A stretch of 64,000 bases of DNA from an uncultured Alcaligenaceae bacterium (GTDB lineage: Bacteria; Pseudomonadota; Gammaproteobacteria; Burkholderiales; Burkholderiaceae_B): positions 41,926 to 105,925 of the forward strand of contig CALEQZ010000054.1 of NCBI GenBank assembly GCA_937908115.1, in the 5' to 3' direction. Of this stretch, positions 16,022 to 24,729 are shown in pieces (positions within the stretch are counted from its first letter, which is position 1; each line of letters opens with the position of its first letter). The notes beneath the pieces were generated by a model that saw only the letters and a program-made list of their open reading frames with translations, searched no databases and was not told the origin of the DNA. Position numbers and translations under genes: made by a program.

Positions 16022-16432
16022 TCAGGGCGCGCCGACAGCTGCACCGAACACGACGACGCGCACGGTACCGGCGGCGTAGTCGGCGCCGCCCGCAGTCAGA
16101 ACCAGCTTGACCGGCCGGTTGAACGTAACGGGCGCGGCGTTCGACTGCTGCGCTCCAGCCGCGGCCACGCTGGCCGCGTTGAGCCAGTAATCGGCGTCAG
16201 CCTGCGGACTGTCGTCGACAGGCTCGAAACCGAGCGTGGCCGTGGCGCCAGTGCCGGCGGCATGGTGCACAAGCCGAACATCCTGCACGCGCACGCCCGC
16301 AGGGATGATGCCCATGTACACCTTGTCGGTCTCGGCGATGGTGCCCGTGAACGCGTAGTCCTCGGACCAGGCATTGCCGTGCGCCGACATGTGCAGCGGC
16401 TTCTGGTTGTAATCGGATGCGTAGCGATCCAT
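16022..16432 (-). CDS. Capsid decoration / stabilisation-like protein
   Basis: 136 residues from the ATG at 16432, which has a GGAG about 9 bp upstream. The protein is beta-rich and includes DKVYMGIIPAGVRVQDVRLV, TATLGFEP and VKLVLTAGGADYAAGTVRVV, as in the trimeric outer-capsid and stabilising proteins encoded just after the major capsid protein in N4-gp56-type phages. The assignment depends on position and fold appearance. Confidence 0.6.
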   Translation of the reverse strand: MDRYASDYNQKPLHMSAHGNAWSEDYAFTGTIAETDKVYMGIIPAGVRVQDVRLVHHAAGTGATATLGFEPVDDSPQADADYWLNAASVAAAGAQQSNAAPVTFNRPVKLVLTAGGADYAAGTVRVVVFGAAVGAP

Positions 16433-16491
16433 GATGGAAATCTCCAGAGTGATGACGGTCGACGGGCGGGGTTCCCCCCGCCCAGCCGTGG

Positions 16492-17784
16492 TCAGTTGTT
16501 GAGGTTGACGACGGTGTCGAGCACCATCACGCCGTGGTCGGTCGGGATCTTGTCGCCCAGCTCGTTGGGCACGCTGAAGCGCAGCTTCGCTTTGCCGCAC
16601 ATGACCTCGCCGGCCACTTCGAGGTTGCGCTCGAAGTTATAGCGGCGCTCCATCCAGTTGGCGTAGGTGTCCGAGCCCTGGTTGCGGCCGTACACGTGCG
16701 CCAGCGCCTGTGCGCCCAGCAGCAGGGCCCGGTCCACCTGGAATCCCGCGGACAGGCTGTTGACCGTCACCGAGGATTCGGCAGCGGTGGCCTGGCCGGT
16801 CTGGGTGCAGTACTGGACGGCGTCGCCGGGGCGGAACCGGATGGCACGGTCCACCTTGCGCACCAGGATGTTGTGCCAGAGCCCGGCCTCGCCCGTGAAC
16901 AGCGGGTGCTTCTTGCCGCCCACAAACGAGGTCGCCCGGTTCCAGGCGTTCTGCAGGAACGTCCTCCACACCTGGCCGGTGGTATTGGTCAGGATGGACT
17001 GCCACTGGCGATTGGTGACCAGCATCAGGTAGGTCGGCTCGTCATCGGCGGCCTGGTCGCCCGGCAGCCGGATCGGCTGCATCTTGAACTCCAGGTCATC
17101 GAGGATGGCCCCGAGCGCGTCGATGTGCTCCAGCTTGAACACGTCGGTGGTATCGACGCTGCCCAGCGCTTGGCCACCCTGTACCAGCGACGTGCCGTCC
17201 GCCACGTAGTGCCGGTTGTAGGTGGGCGCCTTCACCGGGTTGATCATGATTTCCCCGAAGTCGGGGTCCGACGTGAGGGGCACGACCCAGTCGGTACCGA
17301 CCTGCGAGCCGCGGGCGCCGGCCAGGTGCACGACCGTGGTCTGATCGTTGTACCGCTTGAACCAGCCTTGCAGGTTGGCCATGGCCAGCCCGCGCAGCCC
17401 GTGAACCGTGCGCTGCTGGGTCATCTTGCCGCCGGCGTCAACCACTTTGGTGGCCAGGTCGATCCGGATGTCCATGGTGGACATGTCCAGCCGCTCGCCT
17501 TTGCCCTCCGCCATGCGGTCGCCCATGATGGGCTTGCCGCCGGTCTGGTTGATCAGATCGACGCTGACGACGTCACCTTGGGTCTTGGACAGGTCGGTGA
17601 CGCGTACCAGCGGCATGTCGGGCGACGTCTGGCCCTTGAGCTTGGCCTCGGCGCTCGCCTGCTTGGGCGCAGGGCCCGTCAGGTTGTTCATCAGCGACGG
17701 CTGCCGCTGGGTATTGGCGAACAGCGCCGCACCGAAAACCTTACGTGCGAGCGCGCTGCCGGCGGGGATATGGGTCCCGGACAT
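16492..17784 (-). CDS. Major capsid protein, N4-gp56 / DUF4043 family
   Basis: 430 residues, close to the usual length. Recognisable parts are RQPSLMNNLTGPAPKQ near the start, TRVDLSK-like MPLVRVTDLSKTQGDVVSVD, GDRMAEGKGERLDMS, YNRHYVADG, LMLVTNRQWQSI and the C-terminal ANWMERRYNFERNLEVAGEV. These are the family's conserved blocks. It forms the icosahedral shell. It follows the scaffold-like gene by 18 bp. No separate protease gene is seen beside it. Confidence 0.9.
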   Translation of the reverse strand: MSGTHIPAGSALARKVFGAALFANTQRQPSLMNNLTGPAPKQASAEAKLKGQTSPDMPLVRVTDLSKTQGDVVSVDLINQTGGKPIMGDRMAEGKGERLDMSTMDIRIDLATKVVDAGGKMTQQRTVHGLRGLAMANLQGWFKRYNDQTTVVHLAGARGSQVGTDWVVPLTSDPDFGEIMINPVKAPTYNRHYVADGTSLVQGGQALGSVDTTDVFKLEHIDALGAILDDLEFKMQPIRLPGDQAADDEPTYLMLVTNRQWQSILTNTTGQVWRTFLQNAWNRATSFVGGKKHPLFTGEAGLWHNILVRKVDRAIRFRPGDAVQYCTQTGQATAAESSVTVNSLSAGFQVDRALLLGAQALAHVYGRNQGSDTYANWMERRYNFERNLEVAGEVMCGKAKLRFSVPNELGDKIPTDHGVMVLDTVVNLNN

Positions 17785-17802
17785 AGTGAAAAGCCTCCGT
17801 GA

Positions 17803-18927
17803 TTACGAGAGGCGGGCCAGCTCCGCTTCGATCTGCTCCGGCGTCATGGTCATGAAGCGCTCGGTGAGCGCGGCAGACGTCATTTCGCCCAGAGCATCCT
17901 GGTCGGAACCGGGGGCCGGATGGCCACCGGGGATGTCGGAAAGCGTGGAGGGACCGGCTGCCGCCGCCTTGGCCTGAGCCACTGCGGCGGCGACGCGCGC
18001 GTCGGTATCGGCTGGCTGCTGCTTGGCTGCAGGCTGGTTCGGTTGAGCCTGCGTGGTGCCCGGCAGCTCGATAGCGCCGTTCGCGGCCTCGTACATGCGC
18101 ACCGCCGCCCCGAACCGCTCGTCCAGGGGCTTGTCTTTCCACCGCTCCTGCTTGGCCAGGACGGTGTCGATTTGGGCGATTGCGCCGAACGCGACGGGGT
18201 CGTGAGCGCGGGTGTGGACCAGCTTGGGATGGGCGGCAATGGCATCCTCGACGGACACCAAGGCCTGCACGCGCTGCTCGCGTTCGGCTTCGGCATTGGC
18301 GGCCTGCGCAGAATGGACCTGCTCGGTCGCCGTGCCGATCCGCTCGATCAGCTTGTCGATGATCCCGGCCACCTGCGGCGATTCCTCGCGCAGCGCCGTC
18401 ATCGTCTCGTCGTCCACGATGTCGCTGACGTCGCGCGTCCTGCTCGCCTTGCCGGTTTCCGCTTCTCGCTCCAGGGCTTCCAGCTTTGCCGTCAGCTCTT
18501 GAGCGATCATCTCGGCCCGGGTGGCGCGCTCACGCGTCAACCGCAGCTCCTCGTAGGGGATGATGTATTTTCCATCCTTGCTCGCCACGCCGGCCGGCTT
18601 GGCTTCGGTCCCGCCGCCGGCGCCGGCCTGTTCGGCCTTGTCCGGATCGGCAGCCGCTGCGCCATCCTTGCCCTGCTCGCCTTCCGCCGTACCGGTGCCG
18701 GGCGCGTCACCGTTGTTTTCGCCCTGTTGCTTCGCGGCAGTTTCGGCACCCTCGCCGTCACCATTCCCGGTCGCCTCACTGGGCTGCTCCGACGTGGCGG
18801 GCTTGGTGCCCGCAGCCAGAGACTCCAGGTCGGCATCCTCGGGGATGCTCAGCGGGTCGCGCAGGTACGCATCCATGTCGATTGCGGGATCGTGCTTGCC
18901 TTGCGTGGCGTGGTCTTCCGTGCTCAT
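17803..18927 (-). CDS. Scaffold-like capsid assembly protein
   Basis: 374 residues, strongly acidic and low-complexity at the start (residues 40-115 rich in Gly, Glu, Ala). A helical section with ELTAKLEALEREAE follows. A well-defined domain lies at about residues 226-290, and a helical C-terminus has MTPEQIEAELARL. The place between portal and capsid genes and the composition fit a scaffold. The 226-290 domain (DAIAAHPKLVHTR, then AVRMYEAANGAIELPG) is about 60% identical, without gaps, to the C-terminal domain of the lipoprotein at 33741-34466. Confidence 0.75.
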   Translation of the reverse strand: MSTEDHATQGKHDPAIDMDAYLRDPLSIPEDADLESLAAGTKPATSEQPSEATGNGDGEGAETAAKQQGENNGDAPGTGTAEGEQGKDGAAAADPDKAEQAGAGGGTEAKPAGVASKDGKYIIPYEELRLTRERATRAEMIAQELTAKLEALEREAETGKASRTRDVSDIVDDETMTALREESPQVAGIIDKLIERIGTATEQVHSAQAANAEAEREQRVQALVSVEDAIAAHPKLVHTRAHDPVAFGAIAQIDTVLAKQERWKDKPLDERFGAAVRMYEAANGAIELPGTTQAQPNQPAAKQQPADTDARVAAAVAQAKAAAAGPSTLSDIPGGHPAPGSDQDALGEMTSAALTERFMTMTPEQIEAELARLS

Positions 18928-18964
18928 TGCCTCTGCTCCTAGTTGTCGGATAGGTCCGATATGT

Positions 18965-18996
18965 AAAAAGCCCCGGGCGATTGCTCGCGCGGGGCG
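18965..18996 (-). terminator. Intrinsic terminator between scaffold and portal genes
   Basis: On the minus strand GCCCCG and CGGGGC arms are followed by TTTTTACA. It lies after the scaffold-capsid start region is reached from the portal side, in the 100-bp gap between the portal stop and the scaffold start. It may lower capsid mRNA or be passed by an antiterminating polymerase. Confidence 0.6.
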
Positions 18997-19029
18997 GTGG
19001 ATTGCCCGTATCCCTGGGCTGGGAATCTG

Positions 19030-21258
19030 TTATGCCGGCACGCGGTCCGGCTGTTGTGTTGCAACCTGCGCGCCGGTGCGGATCAGCTCGCGCTCGGTCT
19101 CGGCGCGCTCGTGCATGGCGGTCTGCTGCAGCTTGGTCTCGTTGTCGCCGGCGCGGTTGGCCAGCGCCTGCTGTAGCCGCGCGACCTCACTCTCCAGCTC
19201 GCGCAGCTGCTGCTGGTAGGCGGCTGACAGGTCGTTGCCCTGGTCTCCAGCCGATTCGATCTCGGCCAGCACGCGCTGCGCCTCCGCCAACGCCTTCTTG
19301 GCCTTGGCCTGGCGCTCTTCGATCTGCGACTGGGCATCGGCCATCTGCAGCTCTGCGGCCGCGGCCTGGGCCTGCTGCGCCTGCTGTTCGGCCTGCTGCG
19401 CCTCGGGACTGTTCGGATCGGCGACGATGCCCAGCTGCTTGCGCAGGAACTCCGCCATCTCGCGTCGCTTGGAGAAATCCGACATTTCGAGCGCGAATGG
19501 CACCAACAGGGCCTGGTACTGCGGCGGCATGCTCTTGAGGATTTCGGCGAACTGGCCGAACTGCTGCTGCCGGTACGTTGGCGTGGACGGCACGTCGGAC
19601 AGCGCCACCTTGACCGGCGCCGTCTGCACGTCCTTTTCCTTGTAGGTCTGGCCCGTCTCCGGATTCCGGCGCGGGATGTTGACGATGATCCGGCGCTTGA
19701 CCGTGCCGTTGTCCACCAGCACTTCGGCCTGGTCGACCATGTCCTCCTTGATGAGCTCCAGCAGCGCTTCCCCCACTAGGCGTCGTGCCATGCGGTAGTT
19801 GTCGTTGATCTCGGCCAGGGTCGTGACGCCCTGCTCTACCAGCGACTGGATGGCGGTCCCGCTGGACGCATTGGACTGCTGTCCCATCAGGGCGCTGTAG
19901 ACGCCGGCCGCCTCCTGGATGGCGGCCTTTCGCTCCTGCATGACCTGGAACTGCTGGGCGCTGAGCGCCATGTTGTCGTCGATGCGGATAGCATTGGCGC
20001 CGCCGACGCGATTCGGATTGGTCACCACGAAAGCGTTCGCGCGCCCGATCTCCTGCGCGACATCGGACAGCGTGTTGAACCGGGAATCCACCGCATCCGA
20101 ATCGACGAACACCCTGCGGCTCGACAGCAGCCACATCATTTTCGCGGCCCGCGCGTTGATCTCGTCCTGCGGCGACAGCATGGCCCGGATCAGCCCGTAG
20201 GGAACCCCAGTCAGGTCCTCGCGGTAGCCGAAGAATGGGATGTAGGGGAACCGGCGCCTGTTGGTGGCGTAGTCGCGCACGCGCAGCGGCCCGATGTAGA
20301 AAGCGCAGCGGATCCGGTCGTATACGGCCAGCTTCGGCTGGACGGCGCCGGAGGCGACCACGGCACGGTGGTAGCGGTTATTTTCGTCGAACTCGATCAC
20401 CCGGCCGCCGGGCAGCGTCAGCACCAGGCCGCGCACCCAGACTCGATACCAGACTTCGAAGCATGTGACCCGCTGGCGCGTGGTGTCGCGCCAATCCAGA
20501 TCGTCCCAGGTCGTGCGCAGGCCCTGCTCCAGCGAGTACAGAAGGTCTCCGGACATCCTCGAATCGAACGTCAGGTAGTCGGACCAGTCCCGCCAAGTGC
20601 CCGCCGCCCGGATCGCCTCCGCGTGTTCGGGGAAAAATGCAGCGATGTGATCGGCGTCGTAGGTGCGCTTGCGCACGACGTAGCGAGCATCGGACCAGTC
20701 AGGCTGCCGGCTACGCCAGTCCCAATACAACTCGGATCGGTGAATGCACGTAACGCGGTACGGGTAGCGGAACGGGTTGCTCTCGCGCGAGACCTCCACA
20801 GCGCCGAATCCTGCTTTGATCTGCGCCGCGTAACCATCGCTGCAGGCCCGATCCGCGTGACTCTCGCGCTCGGCCTCGTGCAGCCTGGCCGACAGTGCCT
20901 CGGCCTCGTCGGCGTAGCGGTCATCGTCGGCACTGACGTGCCAGTCCGTCCGGGTCTTGACCTCCATGCCCAGCACGGCATTGACGGTGGGCGCAATCAG
21001 GTTGGTGATGAGCGGGCCCATCCCCTTGCTCTCCAGCTGCTGCAGCGTGTCGGCGTCCAGCTGATTGCCGTCGTAGTAGTCGCAGCAACGGTCGGCCTCG
21101 CGGCGCCAGGACGGTTGGTCCCGTATCTCCGTGAGCCAGCGCTCCAACTGCGTCACGGTCAGCGCGTGCGGATCGCGCGGCGCCTGGTCGTGGGCGCGCG
21201 CGATGTCGCCGGCTGCATGGTCTCCCATCAGTTGGGTGCCGGTGATTGATGTGGTCAT
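19030..21258 (-). CDS. Portal protein, P22/933W type
   Basis: 742 residues, in the range of the P22-like portal family (about 700). Typical pieces are QPSWRREADRCCDYYDGNQ, GPLITNLIAPTVNAVLGME, FRYPYRVTCIHRSELYWDWR, FPYIPFFGYREDLTGVPYGL and SPQDEINARAAKMMWLLSSR. The C-terminal third (from about 600) is a Gln/Ala-rich coiled coil, the barrel region. It forms the dodecameric DNA channel and terminase dock. It overlaps the large terminase stop by 4 bp (ATGA). Confidence 0.93.
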   Translation of the reverse strand: MTTSITGTQLMGDHAAGDIARAHDQAPRDPHALTVTQLERWLTEIRDQPSWRREADRCCDYYDGNQLDADTLQQLESKGMGPLITNLIAPTVNAVLGMEVKTRTDWHVSADDDRYADEAEALSARLHEAERESHADRACSDGYAAQIKAGFGAVEVSRESNPFRYPYRVTCIHRSELYWDWRSRQPDWSDARYVVRKRTYDADHIAAFFPEHAEAIRAAGTWRDWSDYLTFDSRMSGDLLYSLEQGLRTTWDDLDWRDTTRQRVTCFEVWYRVWVRGLVLTLPGGRVIEFDENNRYHRAVVASGAVQPKLAVYDRIRCAFYIGPLRVRDYATNRRRFPYIPFFGYREDLTGVPYGLIRAMLSPQDEINARAAKMMWLLSSRRVFVDSDAVDSRFNTLSDVAQEIGRANAFVVTNPNRVGGANAIRIDDNMALSAQQFQVMQERKAAIQEAAGVYSALMGQQSNASSGTAIQSLVEQGVTTLAEINDNYRMARRLVGEALLELIKEDMVDQAEVLVDNGTVKRRIIVNIPRRNPETGQTYKEKDVQTAPVKVALSDVPSTPTYRQQQFGQFAEILKSMPPQYQALLVPFALEMSDFSKRREMAEFLRKQLGIVADPNSPEAQQAEQQAQQAQAAAAELQMADAQSQIEERQAKAKKALAEAQRVLAEIESAGDQGNDLSAAYQQQLRELESEVARLQQALANRAGDNETKLQQTAMHERAETERELIRTGAQVATQQPDRVPA

Positions 21259-22673
21259 GCGCGCCAGTTATTGGGGATGCGTCGGATGCTCTGGGGGACG
21301 TTGTTGCGCGCGAAGCGCAGCGACATGACGGCGTACCTGGTTGCGTCCATCACGTCGTCCATCTGTTTCACAATCACACCATCCTTGCGGTGGTAGAGCC
21401 GGTATTCGGCGAGCCAGGGCTCCAGGTGCTCGAAAACCTTGAATCGCCCGGTCCGCATGCGGTTGAGAATGATCTGCACGCCGGGCTCCACGCCGATGCT
21501 GCCGTCGTCGAACTGCGCGCGCTCCGGCAGCATGGCCACGCCCTCGGCCAGGTACTCGTCCCGCATCGGCTTGCCGCTGTCCTTCTGGGCCTGCAGCGCG
21601 TCATGCGGCCACGCCACCGGAATCCAGGCGCCGCGGGCCTTGATGGCGCTCGCGTGCACGGCCGGCACCTGCTTGGCTCGGGCGTAGACGTCGTAGACGT
21701 AGACCACGTCCGTGTCCAGGTTGTGCGCCAACCAGACCGCGGCGGTCGGGTGGTCCCAGCCCAGGTCCAGGCCGCAGATGCGCGGCCAGGTGTCCGGGAT
21801 GTTGAATGCCGGCACCGTGATGTCGGATTCCTTGACCGGGTAAACGGCGCCCGAGCCCAGCACCGGCTTGCCGTAGGCGCGAGCCTCGCGCTCGTGCTCC
21901 GGGTAACTGCCGATGATCTCGTCGGCCTGCTCGCGGGTGTAGTGCTTGGCATCGTAGATGCCCATGAACACCACGGCGGTCCCGGCCGGCTTGTCGACCA
22001 GGAACCGCATGACCGTCTGGGACATGCCCATCAACGGCGTGAACGTGAGGTAAAGGGGGCCCAGTGTGGTGTTGGTCCGGGTCAAAGCCTCCATGTAGAT
22101 GTCATGCGGCGGCTCCTCGTCCAGCCACACGAAATCCAGCGTCTCGGACTGGAATTTCGCCCGGCCCTGCTCATAGTTGCGAAACCCCAACACGCTCTCA
22201 CCGGCCTGCACATCGCCGCCTCCGCCGTGGCGGATCACCGCCATCGAGTAGGCGTTGGAGACGCCGGACAGCGGCGCCAGCTCCTTGATGGCATCCCGCG
22301 GGATCGCAGCGGTGCCCAGGTCCGATTCAACGCCGGGTCGTCCCAGCAGCAGCCGCTGCACGCCATCCCGGGTCAGCGCGGCCGAAACCGACGCGGCCCA
22401 GCCGGCGGTGGGCCGGTTGAACGTCGCGCCTTCCCACCAGTCTGGATACCGGCCAGTCAGGTGCATAGCCGTTTCGAACGCGCCGCTGAAGGTTTTCCCG
22501 AGTTGGTTGCCCGCCGAGAACAGTCTCTCGCGGTGCGTGGCACCCAGCGCGTGGAATTCCAACTGCTTTTCGTACGGCCGGTAGTACTTCAGGCGGTTCG
22601 TCCGCGCCCGCCAGGCGCGTTCCTGCAGCGCCTTAGCCAGCAGCAGGCGCGGATTCTGCGGTACGGCCGACAT
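21255..22673 (-). CDS. Terminase large subunit
   Basis: 472 residues from the ATG at 22673, four bases after the small-subunit stop. A longer reading from 22826 only overlaps that gene. Walker A is SAGNQLGKT (residues 53-61) and Walker B is FVWLDEEP (181-188). The nuclease domain begins with RICGLDLGWDHPTAAVW, the first acidic motif of the RNase H-like fold. It packages DNA through the portal, and the relatives of this type package by headful. Confidence 0.93.
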   Translation of the reverse strand: MSAVPQNPRLLLAKALQERAWRARTNRLKYYRPYEKQLEFHALGATHRERLFSAGNQLGKTFSGAFETAMHLTGRYPDWWEGATFNRPTAGWAASVSAALTRDGVQRLLLGRPGVESDLGTAAIPRDAIKELAPLSGVSNAYSMAVIRHGGGGDVQAGESVLGFRNYEQGRAKFQSETLDFVWLDEEPPHDIYMEALTRTNTTLGPLYLTFTPLMGMSQTVMRFLVDKPAGTAVVFMGIYDAKHYTREQADEIIGSYPEHEREARAYGKPVLGSGAVYPVKESDITVPAFNIPDTWPRICGLDLGWDHPTAAVWLAHNLDTDVVYVYDVYARAKQVPAVHASAIKARGAWIPVAWPHDALQAQKDSGKPMRDEYLAEGVAMLPERAQFDDGSIGVEPGVQIILNRMRTGRFKVFEHLEPWLAEYRLYHRKDGVIVKQMDDVMDATRYAVMSLRFARNNVPQSIRRIPNNWRA

Positions 22674-22677
22674 GCCG

Positions 22678-23496
22678 TCAGTGCAGCGTCGCTCCAGGCA
22701 CCGCCGACGGCGCCGCGGCCGCAGTCGTGGCGGCGCGCAGCTGCGCCAGCACCTGGTCCACCGGCACGCCCTCCAGTTCGGCGATCTGCTGTGCGGCCTG
22801 CCCGATCTTCGCGTCCAGCTCGGCATCGCTGGCGCGCTCCAGTTCGCCCACGCGCACTTCCTTGCGGTCCACGAACATCGCCAGATGCCGGCCGATCAGC
22901 TCCAGCGAGCCCTGCTTGTTGGCCAACTTCAGCACGAAATTGCCGTGCCGGTCCCAGGACCAGCCGACGATACAGCGCCGGATGCGCTCCGGCAGTCTCC
23001 GAATGTCCACGGGGGACCGGATATCCTGCACCTGCTCGGGGTCCTGCGGATCGACCAGCACCAGGTCGGCCGCGTCGTAGAAGGCCATGGCGGCCAGCTC
23101 TTCGAGCACGCGCTCCTTGGTGATGGCGAACCTGGCTGCTAGCTGAGCGGCCAGCTTGTCGCGCTCGATCTGGACAGCAGCGGCGACGTTAACCCGCTTT
23201 AACAGGCGGGATGCTCCGGCGGCGGCGACGGTCCCGGTCGACCTATAACCGGCATCCTCGTAGGCCTTGGCCGCATTCTGGAAACCGCCAGCAGCGTAGT
23301 GTTCTACAAACAAGCGTTCCCGCCGAGACAGTGGTCGCACGGAATCGCCCTGGCCAGTCGGCGCAGCGGCCGCGGCCTGGGACCGCTTCTTCATCGCTCG
23401 CTGCGCCGGCGGCTTCTTGGCCACGGCTGTACTCGGGCGCGCAGGCGCCGTACGCGCCGGATTCTTGGGCGCTGCTGGGGACCTCTTCTGGGACAT
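22678..23496 (-). CDS. Terminase small subunit (Terminase_2 family)
   Basis: 272 residues. An Ala/Lys/Pro-rich N-terminal extension (1-55) precedes the family domain: SRRERLFVEHYAAGGFQNAA, the first helix-turn-helix part, then SRLLKRVNVAAAVQIERDKL and an ITKERVLEELAAMAFYDAAD block. A helical tail containing LDAKIGQAAQQIAELEGVPV follows. It recognises the packaging site. It is the first late gene after the pR'-like promoter and terminator. Confidence 0.9.
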   Translation of the reverse strand: MSQKRSPAAPKNPARTAPARPSTAVAKKPPAQRAMKKRSQAAAAAPTGQGDSVRPLSRRERLFVEHYAAGGFQNAAKAYEDAGYRSTGTVAAAGASRLLKRVNVAAAVQIERDKLAAQLAARFAITKERVLEELAAMAFYDAADLVLVDPQDPEQVQDIRSPVDIRRLPERIRRCIVGWSWDRHGNFVLKLANKQGSLELIGRHLAMFVDRKEVRVGELERASDAELDAKIGQAAQQIAELEGVPVDQVLAQLRAATTAAAAPSAVPGATLH

Positions 23497-23685
23497 GGGT
23501 GGTGGACGATCAGGCCGCTTGCCGGCCGGCCTCTTCCTCGACGTGGTTTCGGATCAGGCGGTGATCCAGCCTCTCGATCTCGCCAGGCGAGCGGCACCGA
23601 GTTGCCTCTTTGACCCAGGATGGGCTGCGGTTCCCCGCGGCTGAAGCTACCGCCTCGATGATGGTCCTGGCCCGCCGCGCCAACG

Positions 23686-23717
23686 AAAAAGCCCCGCTCG
23701 ATTTCTCGGCGGGGCTT
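23686..23717 (-). terminator. Strong terminator in the late leader (tR'-like)
   Basis: On the minus strand AGCCCCGC and GCGGGGCT arms surround a short loop and are followed by TTTTTCG. It begins about 30 nt after the predicted start of the late promoter and lies 190 bp before the terminase genes. Unless antiterminated, late transcripts would stop here. This is the arrangement of lambda tR'. Confidence 0.75.
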
Positions 23718-23752
23718 TGGGCGCACTGACCATCAGTGACTGAATGACGCGT

Positions 23753-23781
23753 ATTTTGTGAGAAACCGTCCCCGCCGTCAA
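23753..23781 (-). promoter_or_regulatory. Predicted late promoter (pR'-like)
   Basis: On the minus strand the -35 box TTGACG (23781-23776) and the -10 box CAAAAT (23758-23753) are separated by exactly 17 bp, giving a start near 23746. It lies in the roughly 310-bp stretch between the Q-position gene and the small terminase gene. The rest of that stretch holds the terminator and no convincing gene. Confidence 0.6.
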
Positions 23782-23806
23782 GGCTTTAATCGAACTAGGG
23801 ATTACC

Positions 23807-24409
23807 CTAACTCGACTCGATAATGCCGGCCTGCAGCAGCCGCGCCTCAATCGCATCCATGGCCAGCTGCTCCTGGCCCACCTTCCCTTCCTCCTTGATG
23901 CGGCCCTTCTTGGTGTAGCGCGTGCCGCGCAGCCAGGCCACGATGAGAGCATTGTGGTGCGAGACCGTGTTGGCGTGCACGCCTGCGCGGGCGGCCAGCT
24001 GCTGCAGGTGCACTTTCTGGCCGAAATAGCGCGCCACCAGGCCGTCGCGGACGCTGCGGTTGGTAAGGTGACCCGACAGCACGCCGCGCGTCAGCGCCGC
24101 GTTGGAGATGGCGCGCACCGCCGCCAGCCAGTCCTGGGCCGGCACGGGCTGGTGGCAGCAATGGCATTGCCCTTCGCGCGGCAGGAACCGGGCGGCGATG
24201 ATGTCCCGGTGCAGGGGCTCCAGCTCCTGCACCTTCAACAGGATCAGGCCGGCCTGGGCAGCACCGTCAAGGCCGCCCAGGCCTTTGCCGGAGGGCCGCG
24301 CGCGGTCGGCCATCTTGAGCATCATAGGCCGGTCCAGCGTGCCGGCGCTGAATTGGTGCGCGAACGTCAGCGCTTGGTGCACTGTAGCGAAAAGCGGTTC
24401 TTCGGTCAT
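23807..24409 (-). CDS. Late-gene regulator candidate in the Q position
   Basis: 200 residues. Features are a cysteine/histidine cluster CHCCHQPVP near residue 90, which could bind zinc, and a helix-turn-helix-like segment LQQLAARAGVHANTVSHHNA (about 145-165). The N-terminal half (AGLILLKVQELEPLHRDIIA) is helical. No known Q family could be confirmed. It is the last gene of the early leftward operon and lies directly before a promoter-terminator pair and the late genes, so an antitermination or late activator role is likely by context. It overlaps the preceding gene by 4 bp. Confidence 0.6.
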   Translation of the reverse strand: MTEEPLFATVHQALTFAHQFSAGTLDRPMMLKMADRARPSGKGLGGLDGAAQAGLILLKVQELEPLHRDIIAARFLPREGQCHCCHQPVPAQDWLAAVRAISNAALTRGVLSGHLTNRSVRDGLVARYFGQKVHLQQLAARAGVHANTVSHHNALIVAWLRGTRYTKKGRIKEEGKVGQEQLAMDAIEARLLQAGIIESS

Positions 24410-24729
24410 GGGCGCCCCCCTTCTGGCACGCTGCTATGAAGACCCTTGATCGGTGGCTGGTCGGCGCGGGCGCGCTCGGCGGCATATCGCATGGCAGGCG
24501 ACAGTGTGAGCGGGCGCCGCGACGCTGTGCCGTGCAGAACCTGGGTCTGGCCGCGGAATGGCGATTCGGCACCAGACGCCGTCGCGGCCTGCGGATATAG
24601 CTTGGCGACTTGGTAGACCCGAGCCTTGGTCAGCCCATACTCAGACGCCAGGTTGCGTGCTGTCTCGCCCGCGGCCAGGCGACGTGCGATTTCCTGGTCC
24701 CGGCCTGGATTCCTCGTAGGCGCCTTCAT
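24406..24729 (-). CDS. Small helix-turn-helix protein
   Basis: 107 residues. Residues 10-42 form a helix-turn-helix of the resolvase/Trp-repressor kind (IARRLAAGETARNLASEYGL followed by TKARVYQVAK). The C-terminal half is Pro/Arg-rich and disordered. It is ATGA-coupled on both sides (RusA and the Q-position gene). It may bind DNA in early-to-late control. Target unknown. Confidence 0.65.
   Translation of the reverse strand: MKAPTRNPGRDQEIARRLAAGETARNLASEYGLTKARVYQVAKLYPQAATASGAESPFRGQTQVLHGTASRRPLTLSPAMRYAAERARADQPPIKGLHSSVPEGGRP

Noticed and set aside
23391..23726. 111-codon minus-strand frame between the terminase and Q-position genes
   Set aside because: It overlaps the small terminase by 106 bp, runs through the terminator hairpin and is Arg/Pro-rich without any motif.
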